A stretch of 11,281 nt of DNA. Source: Verrucomicrobiota bacterium. GTDB taxonomy: Bacteria > Verrucomicrobiota > Verrucomicrobiia > Verrucomicrobiales > Akkermansiaceae. The notes under the pieces were generated by a model. The model saw only the letters and a program-made list of their open reading frames with translations. It searched no databases and was not told where the DNA came from. Made by a program: the position numbers and the translations under genes. This document shows, in pieces, positions 1 to 6,191 of this stretch; position 1 is the stretch's first letter; each line of letters starts with the position of its first letter. The stretch is taken from positions 1 to 11,281 of the forward strand of contig WBXE01000068.1 in the NCBI GenBank assembly GCA_008932955.1, read 5' to 3'.

Positions 1-1556
1 ATTTTCTCAAGTGCTGTGCAGCCAGCGTGCGGGATCAGGTCGGTGATTTCCAGGCTGAGCATCTGATTCATGATGGAGGCAGTGGCACGGAGTTCGATGA
101 ATGGGCGAGGGTGCAGCAGGGGGCCGTTTGTGTCTCGGAGCGCGATGGTGGGATGTATGAGGCGATTAATCGCGGTTTTCGCAAGGCCAACGGGGACATT
201 ATCGCTTGGCTCAATTGCGACGAGCAATATTTGCCAGGCACCTTAGATCGGGTGGCTCGGTATTTTGCGCAACATCCCGATGTGGATATTTTATTCGGGG
301 ACGTCATTCTCGTAGATGATCACATGATGCCACTGGCTTATCGTCGGGCGGTGTTGCCGAGCTTGGGGCATATTCGGTTCAGTCATTTGAGCACATTTTC
401 GGCGGCGACGTTTGTGCGCAGACGAACCTTGGATGCCGGGCATTTTTTGCAAACCCGCTGGAAGACCATAGCCGACGCGGTGTGGATTGAAGAATTGCTT
501 GTTGCAGGGTTTCGTGCGGGCACCTTGCATGAGCCGCTTGCCATATTTGGCATGCTTGGATCCAATCTTGGGCAGTCGGAGTTGCTGTTCATTGAACGGC
601 AGCAGTGGGAATGCGAATTGGGCGCGACGAACCAGTGGTTGAAGCGGTGGTATATCCTTGAGTATCGTCTGGCCCGCATCTTGGCTGGCGCGTATTCCCT
701 ACGCAAAGTGCGTTTTTTTGCATATATCAACGAGAACCAGCCGCGTGTGCTACAGCAAAATTGGGTGAGCGGGCAGTGGTCTCCGGCAAGAAACAAGGCG
801 GCGCATGGCCGCCTGGAACGCGACGGGGCGTTTGGTGGTTTGGAGCTGCGGCTTCGCCATAGCTGGGTGGCGTGGTGTCATGCGCTTCTGGTCACAGTTA
901 TGGCGGTTTATGTGGATAACTTGGTGGGCGGTGATGCAATTAAAGGACCTACGATTATGTTGCTGTCCTTGATCTATCTGGCATTCCGCTCAAAATTACT
1001 GGATTTGATCCCGATTGCAGTTATCTATTTTGTCACCTCATGGTATCTGTTAACTGAGAGACCGGTTGATGTCATGGTCGTGCGGCTAACGTCGTTTGCC
1101 CTTGGTTCCAGTATGGCGATTTTCTGGTCCGCGAATTTGCGCAAGCTTGAAGACTGGATCCGAAGCGCAGGTGCATTAGTCCGACGAATGAAGGAGCCGA
1201 TCGTTCTGACAGATCGGGCTGGCATTATCATTCTGGTGAACCACGCGGCCTGCACCTTATTGCAGGGTAAAGAGCAGGGGTTTTTGAGGCGCAAGCTGCT
1301 GGCGCAGAGCTTGGCGGATAATGGATCCATCTCCAGGTCGCTGATGGTTTATGAAATGGAGGAGCATCTGCCGGATGGGCTTTTGGGCTTGTTGCTCGAT
1401 GTGGTGACCGGTCCCATGTTAGCCAGGGCTCGCGTGTTTGTCTTGGGCAAGGGTAAGCGACGGATCTATGGATTCAGTCTGGAGGAAGGTGCTGGCGAGG
1501 CTGCGCCTCAGACGCAAGACACAAGACAGCAAGAGGCAAGAGAAGAGCAGATGTAG
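1..1556 (+). CDS. GT2 glycosyltransferase with C-terminal membrane segment and PAS-like domain (5' end missing)
   Basis: The reading frame is open from base 3, so the true start lies upstream of the window. The GTG at 27 falls inside the conserved GT2 fold and is not the start. Numbering from base 3: a GT-A core covers about residues 1-260, with HLIHDGGS near the start, then RDGGMYEAINRGF and WLNCDEQYLPG. Asp73 of NCDE is in the place of the metal-binding acidic motif. Hydrophobic segments follow at about 288-306, 317-330, 333-350 and 358-378. Residues about 397-450 (EPIVLTDRAGIIILVNHAA) look like the N-terminal half of a PAS sensor domain. No kinase, GGDEF or other output domain follows. The last residues, from about PQTQDTRQQEAREEQM, are encoded by an inverted repeat. 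The GT2 part probably transfers a sugar during polysaccharide assembly at the membrane. The PAS assignment rests on sequence pattern only. Confidence 0.85.
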   Translation, partial: FLKCCAASVRDQVGDFQAEHLIHDGGSGTEFDEWARVQQGAVCVSERDGGMYEAINRGFRKANGDIIAWLNCDEQYLPGTLDRVARYFAQHPDVDILFGDVILVDDHMMPLAYRRAVLPSLGHIRFSHLSTFSAATFVRRRTLDAGHFLQTRWKTIADAVWIEELLVAGFRAGTLHEPLAIFGMLGSNLGQSELLFIERQQWECELGATNQWLKRWYILEYRLARILAGAYSLRKVRFFAYINENQPRVLQQNWVSGQWSPARNKAAHGRLERDGAFGGLELRLRHSWVAWCHALLVTVMAVYVDNLVGGDAIKGPTIMLLSLIYLAFRSKLLDLIPIAVIYFVTSWYLLTERPVDVMVVRLTSFALGSSMAIFWSANLRKLEDWIRSAGALVRRMKEPIVLTDRAGIIILVNHAACTLLQGKEQGFLRRKLLAQSLADNGSISRSLMVYEMEEHLPDGLLGLLLDVVTGPMLARARVFVLGKGKRRIYGFSLEEGAGEAAPQTQDTRQQEAREEQM

Positions 1557-1604
1557 AAGCGCTGCGCTCTTTTATCTTATCTTGGGTCTTGTGGTCTTGC
1601 GTCT
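1510..1604. repeat. Imperfect inverted repeat at the 3' end of the GT2-PAS gene
   Basis: AGACGCAAGAC at 1510-1520 is the exact reverse complement of GTCTTGCGTCT at 1594-1604. Pairing continues inward imperfectly (ACAAGAC with GTCTTGT, GAAGAGC with GCTCTT) to a loop near 1550-1560. The stop codon at 1554-1556 lies in that loop, so the left arm is coding. The RNA could fold into a long hairpin followed by T-rich sequence and might work as a terminator or mRNA-stabilising element. That function is inference. Confidence 0.75.
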
Positions 1605-1667
1605 TTTGCGGTCACCCATTTCCCTTTGCGCTCCTTCGCGTCCTTTGCGACTCTGCGGCAAATCTTC
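1605..1667 (-). repeat. Dispersed repeat of GCAAAGGACGCGAAGGA type (inverse orientation)
   Basis: Read on the minus strand, this stretch contains GCAAAGGACGCGAAGGAGCG followed by CAAAGGG. These are short near-repeats of the same kind as those at 4018-4062 and 5091-5115, but in opposite orientation. It fills most of the gap between the GT2-PAS gene and the double-GT4 gene. It also creates an upstream in-frame ATG at 1626 that I do not accept as a start. Confidence 0.6.
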
Positions 1668-1706
1668 AAGTCAGTCGGTAGGACTCTAGTGGCGAACGTG
1701 TCGGGG

Positions 1707-1710
1707 TGGA
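1707..1710 (+). promoter_or_regulatory. Ribosome binding site deciding the start at 1719
   Basis: GGAG lies 8 bases before ATG 1719. No comparable site precedes ATG 1626, and that codon is inside a dispersed repeat. GTG 1689 is another possible start but is weaker. Confidence 0.6.
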
Positions 1711-1718
1711 GAAACGAA

Positions 1719-4064
1719 ATGGCGGCATTTATGAGAGAAGTTAGTTCAAAGCCTACAGTGCTGCTCATGGGGCAGACTCCGCCGCCTTGGCATGGTCAGG
1801 CGGTGGCGACGCAGATCCTGTTTGAGCATGATTGGCCTGGGTTCGACGTGCAACGCTTGCGCATGGAATACAGCGAGGAAATGCTCGAGGTGGGGCGCTT
1901 CCAGTGGAAAAAGATCCGACATCTGTTTCATTTGATCAAGGCAGCACGCCGGATTCTCAAACGGGCCCCCGGGAGTATTTTGTTCTATCCGCCGGCGAGT
2001 GCGAAGTGGATTCCATTTTTGCGGGACGTGGTCTTTCTGCTGAGCGTGCGGCATTTGGCGGGAAGTACGGTATTTATTTTTCACGCGAGTGGGCTGCCGG
2101 TGTTTGTGCGGGGCGGGTTGATCCGGCGCTTGCTCGGTGGCCTGGCGTATCGGCGTGCTGAAGTGGCGCTGGAGGTGGCGCAGGAACGTGTATCGCCGCA
2201 TGAGGTGTTTGCCGCGAAATCCTGGCAATGGTGTCCATGCGCGATTGAGGTTCCCGAGTTGCCGCGTGGGTCCCGTCGGCAGACCGGACCATTTACCGCA
2301 TTGTTCGTTGGAAGTTTGCAGGAAGGCAAGGGGGTGTTGGAAATTCTCAAGACTGCAGCGCTCCTGAAGCAACAGGGCAGGGAACGGGATTTTCGCTTCC
2401 GGATTGTGGGAAAATGGTTTTCGCAGGAGTTTGAGGATGAGGTTCGGCATTTGCTGGCCGAGTTGGACTTGGGCGGGATGGTGGAATTCGCCGGGCAGTT
2501 GACTGGCGATGCAAAGTGGCAGGCCTATGCCGAGGCGGATGTGTTCTTTTTTCCGACGCATTACGCGGCAGAAGCGACGCCGATTGTTTTGATGGAGGCG
2601 CTTGGAGCGGGGTTGCCGATTATTTCCACTTGTTGGGCGGGTATTGCCGCGATGCTGGATGGATGTGAGGCGGCTTGTTTGTTGCCAGTTCATGCGCCAG
2701 ACCGTTATGCCAGTGCGCTGATCGACCTGCTCTCCCGTCGAGCGGAGCTGAGTAGAATGGAAGAGGTTGCGCGAGCGTTCTATCGGGCGAACTTTTTGCC
2801 GGATCGATTTGTGGAACGCGTGGAGAAAGCCTTCGTTGCAGCTTTGAGATCGGGCGCGGGGCAACCAGCTGCGATTCACAGAGACGATGCCCCCGGCAAG
2901 CGTACCGCGGTATCTCCCGTACGCATCCAAGCCTATCTAGCGGATCAAAACCCGGGTCATGACCGGAGTTTTGGCATTTCACGCATGTCAAATGTGGTGC
3001 TCGATGCCCTTCAAGCCGATGAGCGGGTGAGCGTTCAAACGGTTTCTTCCAAGACCTCACAACAAGCACCTAATAATGTGGAAATGGTCTGCATCCTGCC
3101 ATGGGGTACGCGCGGCAAGTGGGTACGGCTGTTGACCGATCACTTCCATCCTCTCTTTAGCCGCCACCACTCAGCGCCTGACCTGCACTATTTTCCTAAA
3201 GGTTACCTGCCGCTGTTGGACATTTTTTGTAGGCCCTCGGTGGTGACTATCCATGACACGATCATCCAGTATGATGAAGACCATTACCCGCAATGGCGAA
3301 ACGCCTGGGATTATAGCTATTGGGCAATGATGCTCAAACACACGCTGCGCAAGGCCGATCGGATTATGACGGTGTCGGAGTCTTCCAAGGAACAAATCCT
3401 AGGTTTTATGGAGCGCCATGGAATTGCCCGGAAAGAGATCGTGGTGACCTACGAGCCCTGTCTGTATGAGCGCATTGCCCAGCCGCTAGAGCCGCAGAAG
3501 GCCAATTATGTGATTCATCTGGCATCCTGCGAACCTCACAAACGCACGGCTCATCTCGTCCGCTGGTGGTACGAGCAGGAAGCCAATAACGCCAATTTGC
3601 CTGAGCTGCACTTGATCGGCAGCGTGCCGCCGGAGGTGCTGCCCTTGCTGGCCAGTTCGCGGCGCATCCTGAGGCGACCGTTCTTGGAGGACGCGGCGTT
3701 GCAGGCCGCCTATTTGGGGGCCCGCGCGCTGATCTTGCCCTCGGAGATTGAAGGCTTCGGCTTGCCGGCACTGGAAGCCTATTACCTCGGCACCCCGGTG
3801 TGCTTCGTGCGCGGTACCTCGGTGGAAGAAATCCTCGGCGTGGCCACCTCCAAGGGCGGATTTTCTCTGGCGGATGCGGCTACGTTGTTTGCCGCGCTCG
3901 ATGAAGTGATGGCCATGAACCCAGTGGAAATCCACCAATGCGGATTGACGCTGCGCGAGGTCTATGCCGCCAGCAAAGTGGCGGCAAAGATCGTGGAGGT
4001 GTTTCTTGACGCAAAAATGGATTCACCGCCAAGGCGCAAAGGCAGCCAAGGGTCGCAGAGATGA
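1719..4064 (+). CDS. Double-domain GT4-type glycosyltransferase
   Basis: A 781-residue protein with two GT-B glycosyltransferase units, about twice the usual GT4 length. Unit 1 (about residues 12-375) begins VLLMGQTPPPWHGQ, a typical N-terminal Rossmann loop. It carries FVGSLQEGKG and the E-x7-E nucleotide-sugar motif EATPIVLME (Glu285 and Glu293). A polar linker (about 375-401) leads to unit 2 (about 402-775), with VVTIHDT, IMTVSESSKEQI and a second E-x7-E motif, EGFGLPALE (Glu678 and Glu686). Both units keep their key glutamates, so the protein may add two sugars in sequence. Donors and acceptors cannot be read from sequence. There is no clear membrane helix, so a cytoplasmic or peripheral location is likely. 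Start 1719 was chosen for its Shine-Dalgarno site. The C-terminal tail SPPRRKGSQGSQR comes from a dispersed repeat. Confidence 0.9.
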   Translation: MAAFMREVSSKPTVLLMGQTPPPWHGQAVATQILFEHDWPGFDVQRLRMEYSEEMLEVGRFQWKKIRHLFHLIKAARRILKRAPGSILFYPPASAKWIPFLRDVVFLLSVRHLAGSTVFIFHASGLPVFVRGGLIRRLLGGLAYRRAEVALEVAQERVSPHEVFAAKSWQWCPCAIEVPELPRGSRRQTGPFTALFVGSLQEGKGVLEILKTAALLKQQGRERDFRFRIVGKWFSQEFEDEVRHLLAELDLGGMVEFAGQLTGDAKWQAYAEADVFFFPTHYAAEATPIVLMEALGAGLPIISTCWAGIAAMLDGCEAACLLPVHAPDRYASALIDLLSRRAELSRMEEVARAFYRANFLPDRFVERVEKAFVAALRSGAGQPAAIHRDDAPGKRTAVSPVRIQAYLADQNPGHDRSFGISRMSNVVLDALQADERVSVQTVSSKTSQQAPNNVEMVCILPWGTRGKWVRLLTDHFHPLFSRHHSAPDLHYFPKGYLPLLDIFCRPSVVTIHDTIIQYDEDHYPQWRNAWDYSYWAMMLKHTLRKADRIMTVSESSKEQILGFMERHGIARKEIVVTYEPCLYERIAQPLEPQKANYVIHLASCEPHKRTAHLVRWWYEQEANNANLPELHLIGSVPPEVLPLLASSRRILRRPFLEDAALQAAYLGARALILPSEIEGFGLPALEAYYLGTPVCFVRGTSVEEILGVATSKGGFSLADAATLFAALDEVMAMNPVEIHQCGLTLREVYAASKVAAKIVEVFLDAKMDSPPRRKGSQGSQR
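4018..4062 (+). repeat. Dispersed repeat overlapping the end of the double-GT4 gene
   Basis: The unit TGGATTCACCGCCAAGGCGC, followed by AAAGG, spans 4018-4042. It recurs at 5091-5115 in the same orientation with 22 of 25 bases identical. Related units continue to the stop codon (GCCAAGGGTCGCAGAG). The repeat encodes the last 14 or so residues of the upstream protein, and these look unrelated to the glycosyltransferase fold. Confidence 0.75.
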
Positions 4065-4110
4065 GATTTTGCAGCGGAGATTTTGAAGATGTTGAGGGAT
4101 GCGCTTGCAG

Positions 4111-4182
4111 TTTTCCGCTTTTCCGCTTTTCCGCTTTTCAGCTTTTCGTTTTCAGCTTTTCGTTTTTTGTTTTCCGCTTTCC
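4111..4182. repeat. Pyrimidine-rich tandem repeat (TTTTCCGC-like units)
   Basis: Three perfect copies of TTTTCCGC at 4111-4134 are followed by degenerate copies (TTTTCAGC, TTTTCG, TTTTCAGC, TTTTCG, TTTTCCGC) to about 4182. Almost every base on the + strand is T or C apart from periodic G. It lies between the double-GT4 stop and the toxin-antitoxin module. An ORF reading through it is low-complexity (Phe/Ser-rich) and I do not consider that part coding. Confidence 0.85.
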
Positions 4183-4235
4183 CCGTCAGACTACTTCCTG
4201 CTTGTCAAAGTGATCGAGCGCTGCATCATTCCCAT

Positions 4236-4340
4236 GTGACGCAAGACGCTGATATCTCGGACGAATGGCTGGAGTGGTATGGCCTCACTCCACAGGAGCG
4301 CTGGAGGGAATCCGGACGCCTATGGACACACAGCCCATGA
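4236..4340 (+). CDS. Tiny ORF upstream of the MntA-like gene (34 residues)
   Basis: A GTG-initiated frame of 34 codons containing DEWLEWYGLTPQERWRESG, rich in Trp, Glu and Arg. Its TGA (4338-4340) overlaps ATG 4337 of the nucleotidyltransferase gene as ATGA, a pattern typical of translational coupling. From memory, short ORFs with a similar W...LTPxERWxEs.rLW segment precede MNT antitoxin genes in other genomes; I could not check this. No function is known to me. It could be a third component of the toxin-antitoxin module, a leader peptide, or the remnant of a longer protein. The frame stays open upstream into the tandem repeat, so the start is uncertain. No Shine-Dalgarno sequence is seen before the GTG. 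Confidence 0.5.
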   Translation: MTQDADISDEWLEWYGLTPQERWRESGRLWTHSP

Positions 4341-4624
4341 GACTGACGCCCCACCAAAAAAACGCCATTCAGGTTGCTGTCGGCAGACAGGATCCTGAAG
4401 CACGGATCATTCTGTTTGGCTCCCGTGCCGATGACCGGGCAAAGGGCGGAGATATTGACCTGTTGATCATTTCCGAGCGGATCGGACTGCATCAGGAATG
4501 GGAGATTCGCAGGGACATCCTCGACGAGATCGGCTGGCAGAAACTGGATCTCATCGTGCGCCGCAGCAACCAACTGGACTCTCCCATCGCCAGCACAGCC
4601 ATGGAAACTGGAATCCCGCTATGA
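4337..4624 (+). CDS. mntA: MntA-like minimal nucleotidyltransferase (antitoxin of a HEPN/MNT pair)
   Basis: A 95-residue protein of the minimal nucleotidyltransferase family. IILFGSRADDRAKGGDIDLL carries the family signature GS-x9-D-x-D (Gly28, Ser29, Asp39, Asp41). A third acidic residue lies in QKLDLIV (Asp71). These residues bind metal and nucleotide. In characterised HepT/MntA systems, the antitoxin transfers AMP groups to a tyrosine near the toxin active site and silences it. Start 4337 was chosen because the protein then begins MRLTPHQ, usual for the family, and because the ATG overlaps the preceding small ORF's stop. ATG 4322 is an in-frame alternative with GGAGGG 13 bases upstream. 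The end overlaps the next gene as ATGA (4621-4624). The C-terminus ETGIPL also looks complete, so the gene appears intact. Confidence 0.88.
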   Translation: MRLTPHQKNAIQVAVGRQDPEARIILFGSRADDRAKGGDIDLLIISERIGLHQEWEIRRDILDEIGWQKLDLIVRRSNQLDSPIASTAMETGIPL

Positions 4625-5076
4625 ACCCGCAAACCCAGGCTGCCTATCTTGCGGAGAGTTTCGCTGAACTGGACCGTGCGCTCGGTCATCTGGAGTATTC
4701 GGCAAACGCCTGTGCGGATCTGCTGCCCGATGAGCCCGTTCCCACCGAAGAGGTCTTGGCGCGGATTGAGGCATTCACCAGTCGTTTCGCCCGGGTCGTT
4801 GACCTCATGAGCAAGCGCGTCCTTCGCGCCATGGACCAGTTCGAGATGTATGAGGCAGGAACCTTGCTCGATGTCGCAAACCGTGCCGAAAAGCGGGGGG
4901 TGATCGAGTCGGTGGACTGGTTGCGCGAATTGAAGGACACCCGCAACCGGATTTCTCATGACTACGCCGGAGACCGTCTTCCCGAGATTCTGGCCTATTG
5001 CCGTGAGGAACTTCCATGTCTGCTGGCGACCTGCAAGCGCATCAGGGAATATGGTGACATCCTGCTTTCCCGGTAG
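4621..5076 (+). CDS. hepT: HepT-like HEPN-domain toxin (RNase)
   Basis: A 151-residue, mostly helical HEPN protein of the HI0074/HepT type. The catalytic motif is R-x4-H-x-Y, seen as RNRISHDY (Arg108, His113, Tyr115). In characterised HepT toxins the Arg and His form the RNase site of a dimer, and the Tyr is the residue modified by MntA. The segment AFTSRFARVVDLMSKRVLR (about 51-69) and the stretch DVANRAEKRGVI (84-95) match the usual HEPN helices. The start ATG 4621 overlaps the MntA stop, which puts both proteins under coupled translation. All key residues are present, so toxin and antitoxin both look functional. A direct-repeat unit begins 15 bases after the stop. Confidence 0.88.
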   Translation: MNPQTQAAYLAESFAELDRALGHLEYSANACADLLPDEPVPTEEVLARIEAFTSRFARVVDLMSKRVLRAMDQFEMYEAGTLLDVANRAEKRGVIESVDWLRELKDTRNRISHDYAGDRLPEILAYCREELPCLLATCKRIREYGDILLSR

Positions 5077-5090
5077 GGCGCCACGAAGAA

Positions 5091-5115
5091 TGGATTCATC
5101 GCCAAGACGCGAAGG
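5091..5115 (+). repeat. Dispersed repeat downstream of the HEPN toxin
   Basis: TGGATTCATCGCCAAGACGC followed by GAAGG matches 22 of 25 bases of the unit at 4018-4042, in the same orientation. The two copies bracket the small ORF, mntA-like and hepT-like genes. Confidence 0.75.
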
Positions 5116-5138
5116 ACGTCAATGGAGAGGAAGAAGAA

Positions 5139-5244
5139 GGTGTTTCGGTAGCCGCTGGGCGGCCCGGTGTTTCGGTATTTCAGTAAGAGAAGAGTGAAAG
5201 CTCGGTGCGAAGCGACTGGTCCTTTCTCTCGCAACGAAACACCG
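5139..5244. repeat. Direct and inverted repeats in the leader of the DUF268 gene
   Basis: GGTGTTTCGGTA occurs exactly at 5139-5150 and 5166-5177. CGGTGTTTCG at 5165-5174 is the exact reverse complement of CGAAACACCG at 5235-5244. A hairpin with a 60-base loop could form, ending 12 bases before ATG 5257. This stretch explains why the frame is open back to GTG 5167 without being conserved protein. Confidence 0.65.
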
Positions 5245-5256
5245 AGATATTATCCT

Positions 5257-6030
5257 ATGGCTAGCATTCCTACATGGCTTCGAACGTTCGGGATCGACCC
5301 AAAGCGCAGTCTCTCGGCCTGCCGGGGCATTGGGCGCTATCTGCGCGCACGGCGGGAATTTCGCGCGCAGCTGGGCGGGGATTTTCGCTGGGGCAACCCG
5401 CTACCCATCCTCGATGAATGGCAGGTAGCGTGCGGCTCGCTGGGAGCCTATTTCTTTCAAGACCAGAGAGTGGCACAGTGGATCCATCAGGAAAATCCGC
5501 GCCGCCACGTCGATGTTGGTTCGCGCTTGGATGGGTTCATCGGGCATCTATCGGTGTTCCGGCAAGTGGAGGTGCTCGACCTGCGCCCGCCTCCAGCGGT
5601 TGTTAGCAATGTGACGTTCCATCAGCTCGATCTGATGCAAGCCCTGCCGGCCGAGTGGATCGAAGCCACCGATTCGCTCTCCTGCCTGCATACCATCGAG
5701 CATTTCGGCCTCGGGCGTTACGGCGATGCGATCGATGTGGACGGGCACCATAAGGGACTCGCCCAACTCAAGCGGATGGTGGCACCTGGGGGCAGGTTGT
5801 ATCTATCGACTCCGATCGGGCCGCAGCGGGTGGAGTTCAACGCGCACCGAGTGTTTGCGGCGGCGACGGTGGCGGGTTGGTTCGCCGATGGCTGGGAGAT
5901 CGAGCGCTTCGCGGTCATCGACGACGCCTCCCGTCTACATGACTCCGTTGCGTGGCGGGGCCCTGAGCTTGAAACGCATTTCGGCTGCCACGCCGGCTTG
6001 GGCATCGTGGTGGCGAGGAAGACAAGATAG
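5257..6030 (+). CDS. DUF268 family protein (SAM-dependent methyltransferase-like)
   Basis: A 257-residue protein matching the DUF268 pattern, a family with a methyltransferase-like fold often found in polysaccharide clusters. Visible signatures are HVDVGSR (residues 84-90, the glycine-containing cofactor loop), EVLDLRP (105-111, the acidic residue after strand 2), LSCLHTIEHFGLGRYGD (141-157), then MVAPGGRLYLSTPIG and RVEFNAHRVF (191-200). It probably methylates a sugar or a biosynthetic intermediate; the substrate is unknown. ATG 5257 was chosen because the 30 residues encoded upstream come from a repeat and resemble nothing in the family. No strong Shine-Dalgarno site is visible. The 3' end (GGAAGACAAGATAG) resembles the repeat unit that immediately follows. 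Confidence 0.85.
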   Translation: MASIPTWLRTFGIDPKRSLSACRGIGRYLRARREFRAQLGGDFRWGNPLPILDEWQVACGSLGAYFFQDQRVAQWIHQENPRRHVDVGSRLDGFIGHLSVFRQVEVLDLRPPPAVVSNVTFHQLDLMQALPAEWIEATDSLSCLHTIEHFGLGRYGDAIDVDGHHKGLAQLKRMVAPGGRLYLSTPIGPQRVEFNAHRVFAAATVAGWFADGWEIERFAVIDDASRLHDSVAWRGPELETHFGCHAGLGIVVARKTR

Positions 6031-6050
6031 ATCCAAGACGCAAGATAAGG
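6018..6050 (+). repeat. AGACGCAAGATAAGG-type repeat at the DUF268 gene end
   Basis: AAGACAAGATAG covers the stop codon and is followed by CCAAGACGCAAGATAAGG (6033-6050). The core AGACGCAAGA is also the outer arm of the inverted repeat at 1510-1604. The rest of the gap to 6191 shows no other structure, clear promoter or Shine-Dalgarno sequence. Confidence 0.5.
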
Positions 6051-6191
6051 AGTCGTACAAAAATATCTATCGCATTGTAGCAGTGCGTCTATGACCGCCG
6101 CTGCCCTTGAGACGGCCATGGATCTGCGTGTCTGGCCAGCGTCATCTCATTCACATCTGCGCTCACAGAGCACCGCTACAACACATCTCAG

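Noticed and set aside
1626..1718. Earlier ATG start for the double-GT4 protein
   Set aside because: The 31 extra residues come from a dispersed repeat and no ribosome binding site precedes this ATG. ATG 1719 has GGAG at the right distance.
1746..2930. 394-codon open frame on the minus strand
   Set aside because: It is antisense to the first GT4 domain, which has clear family motifs. Its translation is rich in Arg, Pro, Gln and His and matches no family, as expected of a shadow frame.
4083..4235. Longer version of the small ORF starting at ATG 4083
   Set aside because: The added part reads through the TTTTCCGC tandem repeat and gives a low-complexity Phe/Ser-rich peptide, unlike the Trp/Glu-rich end.
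4018..5115. CRISPR array or insertion sequence
   Set aside because: Only two similar 25-base units occur, about 1 kb apart, and no regularly spaced spacers, transposase or terminal inverted repeats are present.
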